Part shown: positions 36,036-45,078 of the stretch, in pieces
Layout: each line of letters opens with the position of its first letter
Numbering within the stretch: the stretch's first letter is position 1
Assembly: GCF_001747405.1 (NCBI RefSeq)
Contig: NZ_CP017305.1
Coordinates: 2,733,277 to 2,797,276 of the forward strand
Reading direction: 5' to 3'
Source: Chlorobaculum limnaeum
Lineage (GTDB): Bacteria; Bacteroidota; Chlorobiia; Chlorobiales; Chlorobiaceae
DNA length: 64,000 bases
Position numbers and translations under genes: made by a program
The notes under the pieces: generated by a model
Seen by the model: only the letters and a program-made list of their open reading frames with translations
Database searches by the model: none
Told to the model about the DNA's origin: nothing

Positions 36036-37463
36036 ATGAACTATGAAATCGTCGTGGGCCTCGAGGTCCACTGTCAGCTCAATACAGAAAGCAAGGCCTT
36101 CTGCGGCTGCTCCGCGAAGTTCGGCAAGTCGGCCAACACCAACGTCTGCCCGGTCTGCCTCGCGCTGCCCGGCGCGCTGCCGGTGCTGAACGCCCGCGTG
36201 GTGGAGGACGCCGTCAAGCTGGGCCTCGCCACCAACTGCACCATCGCCCGCCACTCGATTCTGGCGCGAAAGAACTACTTCTACCCCGACCTTCCGAAGG
36301 GCTACCAGATTTCGCAGTACGAGGAGCCAATCTGCTCGGAGGGGATGCTCCATATCGATCTCGACGAGGGCGGCAAGGATATTCGCCTCGTCAGGATTCA
36401 CATCGAGGAGGATGCGGGCAAGTCGATCCACGACATTGGCGACGACACCTACATCGACGTGAACCGCTGTGGCGTGCCGCTGCTCGAAATCGTGAGCTAC
36501 CCCGACATGCGCACGCCGAAGGAGGCCTCGGCCTACCTGCAGAAGCTGCGCCAGATCGTCAAGTACCTCGGCATCTCCGACGGCAACATGGAGGAGGGCA
36601 GCCTGCGCTGCGACGCCAACGTCTCGGTCAGGCCGGTGGGCGCGACCGAGTACGGCACCCGCACCGAGATCAAGAACATGAACTCGTTCCGCAACGTCGA
36701 GCGGGCCATCGAGTACGAAGCCAAGCGCCACATCGAGGTGATCGAGGGCGGCGGCAAAATCGTGCAGGAGACGCGGCTCTGGGACGCCGACAAGCTCGAA
36801 ACCCGCTCGATGCGCGGCAAGGAGCATGCGCACGACTACCGCTACTTCCCCGATCCCGATCTGGTGCCGGTGCTGGTGGATGACGGCATGATGCACCGGA
36901 TGTGCGAGGAGCTGCCGGAGTTCCCGGAGGATCGCGCGGCGCGTTTCGTCTCGGAGTTCGGCATTCCGGCGTATGACGCTGGCGTGCTCACCGTGGAGCG
37001 CGAAGTCGCCGACTATTTCGAGGCGACCGTGAACGCTTCGGGCGACGCGAAGGCGTCGTCGAACTGGGTGATGGGCGAGGTGATGCGCACGCTGAAGGAG
37101 AAGTACCTCGACATTCACGAATTCGCCATTTCGCCCGAACGGCTCGGCGGCCTGATCAGACTCATCAACGCGGGCGCGATCAGCAACACCATCGCCAAGC
37201 AGGTGTTCGAACTCATGCAGGCGGACGAGGCCACGCCGGAAGCGATAGTCGAGCGCGAAGGGCTGGCGCAGGTCTCCGACACCGGAGCCATCGAGACGGC
37301 GATCAAGGAGATTCTCGACGCGAACCCGAAGCAGCTCGAACAGTACCGCAGCGGCAAGACGCAGCTCTTCGGCTTCTTCGTGGGCCAGTGCATGCAGAAG
37401 ATGAAAGGCAAGGCGAACCCGAAGGTGGTGAACGACATGCTCAAGTCGATGCTGGAGGGGTGA
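36036..37463 (+). CDS. gatB: Aspartyl/glutamyl-tRNA amidotransferase subunit B
   Basis: GatB activates the mis-acylated Glu-tRNA(Gln) or Asp-tRNA(Asn) by phosphorylation, working with GatA and GatC (not in this window). The 475 residues show VGLEVHCQL, a zinc-type Cys set (CGCSAKFG ... [12 protein letters not shown]), [16 protein letters not shown] and the C-terminal GatB/YqeY helical tail with [10 protein letters not shown]. The ATG at 36036 gives the canonical N-terminus; the frame is open further upstream over the SYLF gene end. Confidence 0.97.
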   Translation: MNYEIVVGLEVHCQLNTESKAFCGCSAKFGKSANTNVCPVCLALPGALPVLNARVVEDAVKLGLATNCTIARHSILARKNYFYPDLPKGYQISQYEEPICSEGMLHIDLDEGGKDIRLVRIHIEEDAGKSIHDIGDDTYIDVNRCGVPLLEIVSYPDMRTPKEASAYLQKLRQIVKYLGISDGNMEEGSLRCDANVSVRPVGATEYGTRTEIKNMNSFRNVERAIEYEAKRHIEVIEGGGKIVQETRLWDADKLETRSMRGKEHAHDYRYFPDPDLVPVLVDDGMMHRMCEELPEFPEDRAARFVSEFGIPAYDAGVLTVEREVADYFEATVNASGDAKASSNWVMGEVMRTLKEKYLDIHEFAISPERLGGLIRLINAGAISNTIAKQVFELMQADEATPEAIVEREGLAQVSDTGAIETAIKEILDANPKQLEQYRSGKTQLFGFFVGQCMQKMKGKANPKVVNDMLKSMLEG

Positions 37464-37500
37464 TTGCACTCTTACGGGGGTCGTCTCGAAAGAAAATGGT

Positions 37501-37624
37501 TGTCATTCTGAACGAAGTGAAGAATCCAGCGTTTTTTCAGACAGTACGCTCATCGACTGATTAGCAATGTCTAACGAATCCTGCCTGGATTCTCTGCCCG
37601 ACTGCGTCGGACCCAGAATGACAT
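37501..37624. repeat. Imperfect inverted repeat, TGTCATTCTGAACGAAG type
   Basis: Left arm TGTCATTCTG...AAGAATCCAG (37501-37529) pairs with right arm CTGGATTCT...CCAGAATGACA (37585-37623), with an unpaired insertion in the right arm. Sequences of this type are common dispersed hairpins in bacterial intergenic regions and may be small non-autonomous elements. It fills the gap between the convergent gatB and xseB genes. Confidence 0.6.
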
Positions 37625-37669
37625 CCGACGGATGCAGAATGGCGAAAGAGCTGATTCCGGTTCGATCCG

Positions 37670-37966
37670 TCAGCTCTCCATGCCGAACAGGTCGGCGGGT
37701 TTCGGAGGTTCGGGTTTCGCCGGTTTCGCGGGCTTTTCCGGCTGGGCGGCGGCTTGATCGGGATTGATCGTTTCGAGCTTCTTGCGATTATCCTGCAAGC
37801 GCTTGCGGCACTCACCGGCAACCGAGAGGCCCTCCTCGTACAGCGCGATTGAGTTCTCCAGACCGGTATCCGGATTTTCTATCTGGCTGGTCAGCTCTTC
37901 GAGGCGCTGGATCAGCTCTTCGATGGTCGGGGCGGTTGTCTGGTGTGATTTTCTGGAGGCGGCCAT
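37670..37966 (-). CDS. xseB: Exodeoxyribonuclease VII small subunit
   Basis: A 98-residue helical protein that forms exonuclease VII with XseA (not in the window), degrading single-stranded DNA. The conserved core is [33 protein letters not shown] (central part [18 protein letters not shown]), followed by CRKRL. The last 30 residues are a Pro/Lys/Glu-rich tail beyond the usual domain. It is divergent from obgE with 69 bp between starts. Confidence 0.92.
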   Translation of the reverse strand: MAASRKSHQTTAPTIEELIQRLEELTSQIENPDTGLENSIALYEEGLSVAGECRKRLQDNRKKLETINPDQAAAQPEKPAKPAKPEPPKPADLFGMES

Positions 37967-38035
37967 CGGTCGGTATGGTTTAATATTCAGAGTAACTTAG
38001 GTAACGAGAGCGATTATTACAAAAAGGATGGCAGC

Positions 38036-39043
38036 GTGAAGTTTGTCGATAGTGCGAAAATCTCGGTGAAGGCTGGCGACGGCGGCCGGGGTAGCGTGAG
38101 TTTCAGAAGAGAGAAGTTCGTACCCAAGGGAGGCCCCGACGGGGGTGACGGAGGACGCGGAGGCCATGTGTATCTCCGTGCCAACCGGCAGCTCGCCACG
38201 CTGCTGGACTTCAAGTACCGCAAATCCTACATCGCCGACCGGGGTGAACACGGCATGGGCGCGCGCAAGACCGGCAAGGATGGCAAGGATGTCGTCATCG
38301 GCGTGCCGTGCGGCACGGTGGTGCGCAACGCCGAAACCGGCGAGGTGATGTGCGACATGGTCGAGGACGGGCAGGAGGTGATGATCGCCAAGGGCGGTCG
38401 CGGCGGCTGGGGCAACCAGCACTTCGCCACGGCGACCCGGCAGGCGCCGCGCTTCGCCCAGCCCGGCGAAAAGGGCGAGGAGTTCGAGCTCGAGATGGAG
38501 CTGAAGCTGATGGCCGATGTCGGCCTCGTCGGCTTCCCCAACGCGGGCAAATCGACGCTCATCTCGGTGCTCAGCGCGGCGCGTCCGAAGATCGCCGACT
38601 ACCCGTTCACCACGCTGGTGCCAAACCTCGGCATCGTGCGATATGAGGATTACAAGTCTTTCGTCATGGCCGACATTCCGGGCATCATCGAAGGGGCTGC
38701 GGAAGGGCGAGGACTGGGCATCCAGTTCCTGCGCCACATCGAGCGAACCAAGACGCTTCTCGTCATGGTTCCGTCCAATACGGAGGATATTGCCGCCGAG
38801 TACGCCACGCTGTTGAAGGAACTCGAGAAGTTCGATCCGTCGCTGCTCTCCAAGCCGAGACTCGCGGTGATCACCAAAATGGACATCGCGCCGGAAGATT
38901 TCGCCATTCCGGAACTCGAACCGGGCGTGAAGGTGCTCGCCATTTCGAGCGTGGCGGGTAACGGCCTCAAGGCGCTCAAGGACGAGCTGTGGCGTCAGGT
39001 GTCACGTCAGAACCAGTCATCCGGAGAACATGCCGGCAACTGA
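38036..39043 (+). CDS. obgE: GTPase ObgE/CgtA
   Basis: Ribosome-assembly GTPase acting on the 50S subunit. The 335 residues have the glycine-rich Obg domain (about 1-158: [20 protein letters not shown], and [10 protein letters not shown]) and a G domain with GFPNAGKST (G1), [16 protein letters not shown] (G3), TKMD (G4) and SSVAGNG (G5). It lacks the extra C-terminal OCT domain of Gram-positive Obg. The start is GTG, seven bases after AAGGA. It overlaps the downstream GNAT gene by 14 bp. Confidence 0.97.
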   Translation: MKFVDSAKISVKAGDGGRGSVSFRREKFVPKGGPDGGDGGRGGHVYLRANRQLATLLDFKYRKSYIADRGEHGMGARKTGKDGKDVVIGVPCGTVVRNAETGEVMCDMVEDGQEVMIAKGGRGGWGNQHFATATRQAPRFAQPGEKGEEFELEMELKLMADVGLVGFPNAGKSTLISVLSAARPKIADYPFTTLVPNLGIVRYEDYKSFVMADIPGIIEGAAEGRGLGIQFLRHIERTKTLLVMVPSNTEDIAAEYATLLKELEKFDPSLLSKPRLAVITKMDIAPEDFAIPELEPGVKVLAISSVAGNGLKALKDELWRQVSRQNQSSGEHAGN

Positions 39044-39497
39044 TACCTGCGTCAGAAACGCGCGTCTCGCCGACGCTTCAGCCATCTCCCGTATAACCCA
39101 GGGTTACGCGGATGAGGGAATCATGCTCAAGCGCCCGGTCGAGAATATCATCGAGCATATCCGCGATTTTTTCGTAGCAGACTACAACGGGCGCGTCATC
39201 GGCTGCTGCGCCATCGCCTTCTACACGGTGAAGCTTGCAGAAATTCGCTCGCTCGCCGTGCTCGACGAGTTCCGAAGCAAGGGCATCGGGCGGCTTCTGG
39301 TCGAAAAGGCTGAAGCCGTGCTCACCGAGGAGGGGGTCGAAGAGGTGTTCGTCTTGACCCTTAATCCCGGATTTTTCAGTAAGATGGGGTACCGACAGAT
39401 CGAAAAAGAGTATTTTCCACAGAAGATCTGGCGTGATTGCACCAATTGTCCGAAACTCATGGCATGTGACGAAATCGCCATGGTCAAAACGTTGTGA
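39030..39497 (+). CDS. GNAT N-acetyltransferase, ArgA-like
   Basis: A 155-residue GNAT protein. The acetyl-CoA loop is [17 protein letters not shown], with SLAVLDEFR before it. The C-terminus has Cys-rich [15 protein letters not shown], seen in short stand-alone N-acetylglutamate synthases of the arginine pathway. That role is likely but not proven. Its ATG lies inside the end of obgE, so the two are translationally linked. Confidence 0.8.
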   Translation: MPATDTCVRNARLADASAISRITQGYADEGIMLKRPVENIIEHIRDFFVADYNGRVIGCCAIAFYTVKLAEIRSLAVLDEFRSKGIGRLLVEKAEAVLTEEGVEEVFVLTLNPGFFSKMGYRQIEKEYFPQKIWRDCTNCPKLMACDEIAMVKTL

Positions 39498-39555
39498 GGC
39501 CGCTCCGGCCCAGCCAGCTTTAATCGAGCCATAACCTTTTAACCGACCAGAATCA

Positions 39556-39822
39556 GTGATCGTCCAGGAAGTGATCATCAGAAACAGCGCGGGTCTGCAC
39601 ACCCGGCCAGCGGCGGCGGTCGTCAAGCTCGCCTCGAAATTCAAGTCCGAGTTCTTCATCGAGATGGATGGCTCGGAAATCAACGCCAAATCGATCATCG
39701 GCGTCATGAGTCTGGCCGCCCCCAAAGGGTCGCGCATGGTGCTCAAGCTGGAGGGCGAGGACGAAACAGAAGCCGCCAGGCACCTCATCGAATTTTTCGA
39801 ACAGGGATTCGGCGAAGCGTAA
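39556..39822 (+). CDS. ptsH: Phosphocarrier protein HPr
   Basis: An 88-residue HPr. His15 lies in SAGLHTRPAAAV, with Thr replacing the usual Ala after it, and Ser46 lies in NAKSIIGVMSLA, so both the catalytic His and the regulatory Ser are in place. The start is a GTG. No enzyme I, enzyme II or HPr kinase is in the window. In organisms without sugar uptake, HPr normally serves regulation through Ser46 rather than transport; that is inference here. It lies between the GNAT gene and the glycan operon. Confidence 0.9.
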   Translation: MIVQEVIIRNSAGLHTRPAAAVVKLASKFKSEFFIEMDGSEINAKSIIGVMSLAAPKGSRMVLKLEGEDETEAARHLIEFFEQGFGEA

Positions 39823-39863
39823 TACGTAATAGTCAAAGCCGAATCAAACCGGAAGCCGATCCC

Positions 39864-41009
39864 TTGACCCCGCTGCGGATAGCGCTGCTCAGCCCCTTTC
39901 CTCCGCTCAAAGGGGGAATCGCCCGATTCAGCGACGAGCTTCGCCGGGCGTTCGAGGCGGCGGGTTGCGAAGTGGTGCCGGTGCCCTTCCGGCGGCTCTG
40001 GCCCCGATGGCTCATGAAGGGCCGCCCGGCGACGGAGTCGAGTGACGTGAATCTGCCCGCTTCGCCCTTCGTCCTCGATCTCGTGAATCCTTTCACCTGG
40101 TTTTCGGCAGCCCGCAAGCTTCGCGCGGCCAGGCCCGATGTGCTGCTCGTCGCTTACTGGAGCGGCGTTCTCGCGCCGCTGATGGCACTGATGCGACGGG
40201 CGAGCGGATTGCCGACCGTGGTGCTGCTCCACAATTTCACCTCCCATGAATCCATTCCGGGAGAATCGATGCTCAAGCGTTCGCTGGTTTCATCCTCCGA
40301 CGGCTTCATCACCCTCTCCCGCGCCGTCGATTCAGAGCTGCGGGCCTTCGCTCCGGCGGCCCGGACGCTGCGCCTCTTTCATCCCCTCTACGAACGGCAA
40401 ACATCAGCCCCCGCCAAAGCCGACGCGCGGCGCTCGCTCGGCCTGCCGGAGGATGCGCCGGTGCTGCTCTTCTTCGGCTACGTGCGCGAGTACAAGGGGC
40501 TCGACACGCTGCTGGAGGCGATGGCCGCCGTGCTGCGCGAGCTGCCGTCGGCGCAGCTCGTCGTGGCGGGGGAGTTCATTCTCGATTCGTCTCGCTTTCG
40601 CGAGCACGCCCGGAGGCTCGGCATCGATGGCGCGGTCGAGTTCCGCGAAGGGTACGTGCCCGCCGGTGAGGTCCCGACGCTGATGGCCGCCGCCGATGTG
40701 GTGGTGCTGCCCTACCGTTCGGCCACGCAGTCGGGCATCGTGTCGCTCGCGCTTGGCCACGGCGTACCGGTGATCGCCTGCAACGCGGGCGGCCTCGGCG
40801 ATCAGGTCGAGCACGGTCGCACCGGTTGGCTCGTCCGCGAAGAGGGGGCCGAAGCGCTGGCCGAGGGGATCATCGAATTTTTCGGCGAACGCGAGCGCCT
40901 GCCGCTGGCGGCGGGGATCGACGAGTTTCGCCGCCGCAACTCGTGGCGCGAGTTCGCCTCGCTGGCGGCGGCGTTTCTCGAAACGTGCAGCCGGAGGAGA
41001 TCGGCATGA
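39864..41009 (+). CDS. Glycosyltransferase family 4
   Basis: A 381-residue GT-B enzyme, first gene of a seven-gene surface-glycan operon. The N-terminal domain starts IALLSPFPPLKGGIARFSDEL; the donor domain shows LFFGYVREYKGLDTLLEAM and the GT4 sugar-nucleotide region SATQSGIVSLALGHGVPVIA. The start appears to be TTG eight bases after GGAAG; no ATG is near. It overlaps the next gene by 4 bp (ATGA). Acceptor and sugar unknown. Confidence 0.88.
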   Translation: MTPLRIALLSPFPPLKGGIARFSDELRRAFEAAGCEVVPVPFRRLWPRWLMKGRPATESSDVNLPASPFVLDLVNPFTWFSAARKLRAARPDVLLVAYWSGVLAPLMALMRRASGLPTVVLLHNFTSHESIPGESMLKRSLVSSSDGFITLSRAVDSELRAFAPAARTLRLFHPLYERQTSAPAKADARRSLGLPEDAPVLLFFGYVREYKGLDTLLEAMAAVLRELPSAQLVVAGEFILDSSRFREHARRLGIDGAVEFREGYVPAGEVPTLMAAADVVVLPYRSATQSGIVSLALGHGVPVIACNAGGLGDQVEHGRTGWLVREEGAEALAEGIIEFFGERERLPLAAGIDEFRRRNSWREFASLAAAFLETCSRRRSA

Positions 41010-41863
41010 GCGGCGAAAAAACAGCGGTGATCGTGCTGAACTGGAACAGCGCGGCGGACACGCTCGCCTGCCTGGCGTCGCTCGCGAAGGTCGAAAGCCA
41101 GGCGTTCACCACGCTGCTCGTGGACAACGGTTCGAGTGATGGCACGGTTGGTCTTGTCCGACGAGCCTTTCCGGCAGTCGAAATCCTCGAACTTCCCCGC
41201 AACCTCGGCTTCGCGGGGGGCAACAACGCGGGCTTCCGTTCGTTGCGCGGGCGCGGATTCGAGAGCGTGGTGTTCCTGAACAACGACACGGTGGTCGATC
41301 CGGGCTTTCTCCTGCCGCTGCTCGACGAACTGCAAAAGCCGTGGGTGGGCATCGCCGCGCCGAAAATTCTCTACATGGACGATCCCGGGCGCATCTGGTA
41401 CGCGGGCGGTGTGCTCGAATCAGCGACCGGGCTGATCGAACACACCGGCATTCGCCAGCCCGACGGGCCGCGCTTTGATACGCCGGAGCCGGTCTGGTAC
41501 GCCACCGGGTGCTGCCTCGGGATGCGCTGCCGCGATTTCGATGCGGTGGGCGGGTTCGACGAGCGGTTCCGCATGTATGGCGAGGACGTCGATCTGTCGA
41601 TCAAGGTGCGCAAACGCGGCCTCGTCATCATGTACCAGCCCGCCTCGCGCATCTGGCATCGCGTGTCGGCATCGTCAGGCGGCGAGATGAACCTCGGCAA
41701 GCAGCTCCGCAAAAGCGGCGCAGCGATGACGCTCTTCGCCAAACATGGTATGATCGGCAGCCTCGTGCTCTATCCGCTGCTCCTGCCCTTCCGCGCGGTG
41801 CTCGGTCTGCTGCGTTTCCAGCTCTTCCGGCGGATAGCATCGCAAGAGCGGGAGGAGGCATGA
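41006..41863 (+). CDS. Glycosyltransferase family 2 (rhamnosyltransferase-like)
   Basis: A 285-residue GT-A enzyme. VIVLNWNSAADTLACL starts the fold, LVDNGSSDGT binds the nucleotide, FLNNDTVVDPGF holds the metal-binding region and GGFDERFRMYGEDVDLS is the acceptor-side ED motif. The last 50 residues include a hydrophobic stretch that may attach it to the membrane. Its ATG overlaps the previous stop, and its stop overlaps the next ATG. Confidence 0.9.
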   Translation: MSGEKTAVIVLNWNSAADTLACLASLAKVESQAFTTLLVDNGSSDGTVGLVRRAFPAVEILELPRNLGFAGGNNAGFRSLRGRGFESVVFLNNDTVVDPGFLLPLLDELQKPWVGIAAPKILYMDDPGRIWYAGGVLESATGLIEHTGIRQPDGPRFDTPEPVWYATGCCLGMRCRDFDAVGGFDERFRMYGEDVDLSIKVRKRGLVIMYQPASRIWHRVSASSGGEMNLGKQLRKSGAAMTLFAKHGMIGSLVLYPLLLPFRAVLGLLRFQLFRRIASQEREEA

Positions 41864-42441
41864 CGGGCGGGCAGGAATTCAGGACGGTCGTTGACCACGC
41901 ATGGAGCGCTGATCCGGCGCACCGGATGCGGTGGGAGAAAAGTCTGGCGTTTGTCCGTGGTTCATCGGCGCTGCCTCTCCCGCTCTGCGCGGGACTCGAC
42001 ATCGGCGACCGGACGCCCGCGACCGCCATGCTCGAAGCGCACTTCGGCTGCCGCTTCGACACGACCTCGGTCGATCTCGACACCGAGTCTCTCGACGTGG
42101 CGACGCGCTATCCTGTGGTGACCGCCTTCGAGGTGATCGAGCACCTCTACAACCCGCTGCACCTGTTGCTGGAAATCCGAAAGACGCTCGATCCCGCGCC
42201 GACCTCCCGTCTCTTTCTCTCAACCCCGGCGTGGAAGCCGGGCTTTCTGCAAAGCCCCGACCACTTCCACGAAATGCCGAAGCGCTCGCTCGCCGCACTG
42301 CTGTCTCGCGCCGGATTCGAGATCGTGCGGAACGACGAGTTCGGCATCCGCTCGCCGTTTTTCTGCCTGCGCGGGGTTCGTCCGATGCTGCGATGCATTT
42401 TCGAAAAAATAAGGATTTACGAACTTGCGGCGCGGCGCTGA
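41860..42441 (+). CDS. SAM-dependent methyltransferase-like protein
   Basis: A 193-residue protein. The motif I region is altered (AGLDIGDRTPATAMLE in place of a GxGxG loop), but TAFEVIEHLYNPLHLL is the classical post-motif of class I methyltransferases, followed by LFLSTPAWKPGF and a late FRNDEFG-type region. It may methylate a glycan residue. GGAGGAGG gives a strong ribosome site, and the start overlaps the upstream stop. Confidence 0.75.
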   Translation: MTGGQEFRTVVDHAWSADPAHRMRWEKSLAFVRGSSALPLPLCAGLDIGDRTPATAMLEAHFGCRFDTTSVDLDTESLDVATRYPVVTAFEVIEHLYNPLHLLLEIRKTLDPAPTSRLFLSTPAWKPGFLQSPDHFHEMPKRSLAALLSRAGFEIVRNDEFGIRSPFFCLRGVRPMLRCIFEKIRIYELAARR

Positions 42442-43585
42442 AGAGGATACGGAAGGGGGCGATCTCATCTGGTTCTCCGAAATCCAGTGGGATTTTCTCT
42501 CGACCCGGAAGCAGCGGCTGCTCGCCCGCTTTCCGGCAGAGTGGCGCATTCTCTTCATCGAGCCGTTCGCCGTGGGGCGGCCAAGTCACTGGCTGCCGGT
42601 GCAGCGCGGGCGGGTGACGGTCGTCACCGTGCCTTTTCTCAAAACCATACCGCCGGGCAAGCCGCAGCTCTTCGACAATCCGCTCGTCCGCCAGATCGTC
42701 ACACTGGCGGGTCGGCTGATCGCTGCCTTCTGGTGCCGGGTGCTCGGTTTCTCGTCCGCCGACCGGAGCATCGGACTGAGCAACATCTACTGGGGTGGCG
42801 TTGCTGCCTCGATGCCGTGCCGTGTGCGATTCTACGACGCCAACGACGACCACCTCGGCTTCACGCCCGGCCAGCCGTGGCTGCGCGAATCGATGCGCCG
42901 CTATCTCGATGTCTGCGATCTCGTCTTTTTCGTCAGCAAACAATTGCTCGACACAATCGAGCCTCGCCCGGAACAGCGCTGCGTCGAACTCGGCAACGGC
43001 GTCGAGTTCGACCATTTCGCCGCACCGCGCCGCGAAACGCCGTCGCAGCTGGCCGGGTTGCCCAAGCCGATACTCGGCTACGCGGGGGCGATGGACTGGC
43101 TCGACGCCGGGCTTGTCGCCTCGGTCGCCCGCGCGTGGCCGGAGTACAGCGTCGTGCTGGTCGGCCCGGCCTATGCGCGTGACTGGGCGGAGCGGCACGC
43201 GGAGCTACTTGCCCTGCCGAACGTTCATTGGGTCGGCAAGGTCGATTACGACGAGCTTCCGGCGTGGGTGCAGCGGTTCGATCTGGCGTTGATGCCGCTC
43301 GAACGGAGTCCGCTGAAACGCGCCTCCAATCCGAACAAGCTTTACGAATATGCGGCGGCGGGCGTGCCGATACTTGCCATCGAATATTGCGACGCCGTCC
43401 GGCAGGCGAGCGACGTGGCGCATGTCGCCTCGACGCCCGGGGAGTTCGTCCGGCTTGTGCCCGAAGCGCTGGCCGACGCGCGGAAAGCGGAGCGGCAGGC
43501 GTTCGCCAGAGCGCATAGCTGGGACGCGCTCGCCGCCGCGATGGTGCGCGAGTTGCGCGACGCCATGCAGAGGAGGCGGGCGTGA
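42425..43585 (+). CDS. Glycosyltransferase, GT4-like
   Basis: A 386-residue protein with a GT-B plan: an N-terminal part beginning DLIWFSEIQWDFLSTRKQ, a middle FYDANDDHLGF, then the donor domain ILGYAGAMDWLDAGLV, and FDLALMPLERSPLKRASNPNKLYEYAAAGVPIL (key part NPNKLYEYAAAGVP). This resembles GT1/GT4 enzymes of exopolysaccharide synthesis. The TTG start inside the methyltransferase gene is uncertain; translation could begin a few codons later. Confidence 0.8.
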   Translation: MRRGAEEDTEGGDLIWFSEIQWDFLSTRKQRLLARFPAEWRILFIEPFAVGRPSHWLPVQRGRVTVVTVPFLKTIPPGKPQLFDNPLVRQIVTLAGRLIAAFWCRVLGFSSADRSIGLSNIYWGGVAASMPCRVRFYDANDDHLGFTPGQPWLRESMRRYLDVCDLVFFVSKQLLDTIEPRPEQRCVELGNGVEFDHFAAPRRETPSQLAGLPKPILGYAGAMDWLDAGLVASVARAWPEYSVVLVGPAYARDWAERHAELLALPNVHWVGKVDYDELPAWVQRFDLALMPLERSPLKRASNPNKLYEYAAAGVPILAIEYCDAVRQASDVAHVASTPGEFVRLVPEALADARKAERQAFARAHSWDALAAAMVRELRDAMQRRRA

Positions 43586-45078
43586 AGCGTGAAGTGACCA
43601 TCGCGAGGGAGGGGGGCATCGCGATGGCGGGTTTCGTGTTCGGCCAGCTCCTCCGCTTCGGCTACAATCTCGCGGCTGCTCGGCTGCTCGGCGCGGAGGC
43701 GCTCGGCACCTACGCGCTCGTGGTCGCCGTGATGCAGGTGGGTGAAACCGTTGCGGTGGGTGGACTCGACGCAGGATTGTTGCGCTTCGTCAGCCAGCGG
43801 GAGGGGGAGGAGCGGCGGCAGATCATCGCCTCGGCCATCAAACGAACCCTGCTCGCGGCTCTGTTGTCGGGGCTTCTGATTGCGCTCTTCTCCGGGCAAC
43901 TTGCCTCGCTGCTGCATGGCGGCGGCCTGTTGCGCTTGACGCTCCTCTCGGTCGCCGTGGCGCTGCCCCTGTCGGTGATGACGCTCATGGCCGGGTTCGC
44001 CTTTCAGGCGCATCAACGCCTCTTGCCCAAAGTGGTGGCCTCCCAGATCATCGTTCCCGGCATTTTTCTGCTCGCGATGCTTTTCGCCCGTTACGCTTCG
44101 GGGGTCGAGGCGGCGCTGGCAGTGCCGTTCGTGATCGCGCCACTCGTGGCGCTGGGCTGGATTCTGCCGGGCTTCAGGCGGATGAGCGGCATCGGCCTGA
44201 ACGATGTGCTCCGCGCCGGGAGCAACCGCGAGCTGAACCGCTTCGCCCTGCCGCTGCTTGCCGTGTCGCTCTTCTCGATCCTGTCGCACTGGATCGACGT
44301 GGTGATGCTCGGCCTCCTGACCGATGTCGGCACGGTCGGCCTCTACCAGCCCGCCGCCCGCACCGCCGGGCTGTTGCGCTCCACGCTACTCGCCTTTGCC
44401 GGGATCGCCGCCCCCATGATCGCCGGATACCACAGATGGCAGGATTACGATGGCATCAGGGCGACCTACGGGATGGTGAACCGCTGGATCGTGACGATCG
44501 TCATGGTACCGTTCCTACTGCTCGCGCTCTTTCCCGGCGAGGTGCTTTCGGTGTTTGGCAAGGGCTTCGGCGAGGGATCGACGGCGCTCTTGCTGCTTGC
44601 CGTTTCATCGCTGCTGCTGGCATGGTTCGGCCTTGGCAACACGGTGCTCGCCATGTGCGGCGGGGAGCGGCTGAGCATGATGAACCAGGCCGGGGCGCTC
44701 GTGCTTCAGGCACTCCTGCACTGGCTGCTGATTCCGCGCTTCGGGTTGAACGGCGCGGCGCTCTCGATGCTCGTCGTCATGGTACTGCTGACGCTCGTCC
44801 GGATGATCGAGCTGCGCTCACTTCTCGGCATTCCGTTCTTCTCCGGCAAGCTCTGGAAGCCGCTCGCGGCTGGCTTCGCGGCTGGAGCGGTCATGCTTGC
44901 CGTCCGGCACGCGGCCCCGCCGATGCCGCCGCTCGTGCTGCTTGCCTTGGCGGGCGTGACGGGAGGCGTCGCCTATGCGCTCCTGATCCGGGCGTTCCGG
45001 TTGGAACCGGAGGAGATGGAGGTTATTTTGAAACTGATGCCTTTTCTGAAACGTCAAAGCGAGAACGAAACCCCGTGA
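43582..45078 (+). CDS. Polysaccharide flippase (Wzx/MATE-like)
   Basis: A 498-residue integral membrane protein with about 12-14 helices and the start EGGIAMAGFVFGQLLRFGYN typical of the polysaccharide-export flippases. It would move a lipid-linked glycan across the inner membrane. GTG start, with AGGAGG upstream and a 4-bp GTGA overlap with the preceding transferase gene. A flippase but no Wzy-type polymerase is evident here, although the next gene is polytopic. Confidence 0.88.
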   Translation: MKREVTIAREGGIAMAGFVFGQLLRFGYNLAAARLLGAEALGTYALVVAVMQVGETVAVGGLDAGLLRFVSQREGEERRQIIASAIKRTLLAALLSGLLIALFSGQLASLLHGGGLLRLTLLSVAVALPLSVMTLMAGFAFQAHQRLLPKVVASQIIVPGIFLLAMLFARYASGVEAALAVPFVIAPLVALGWILPGFRRMSGIGLNDVLRAGSNRELNRFALPLLAVSLFSILSHWIDVVMLGLLTDVGTVGLYQPAARTAGLLRSTLLAFAGIAAPMIAGYHRWQDYDGIRATYGMVNRWIVTIVMVPFLLLALFPGEVLSVFGKGFGEGSTALLLLAVSSLLLAWFGLGNTVLAMCGGERLSMMNQAGALVLQALLHWLLIPRFGLNGAALSMLVVMVLLTLVRMIELRSLLGIPFFSGKLWKPLAAGFAAGAVMLAVRHAAPPMPPLVLLALAGVTGGVAYALLIRAFRLEPEEMEVILKLMPFLKRQSENETP

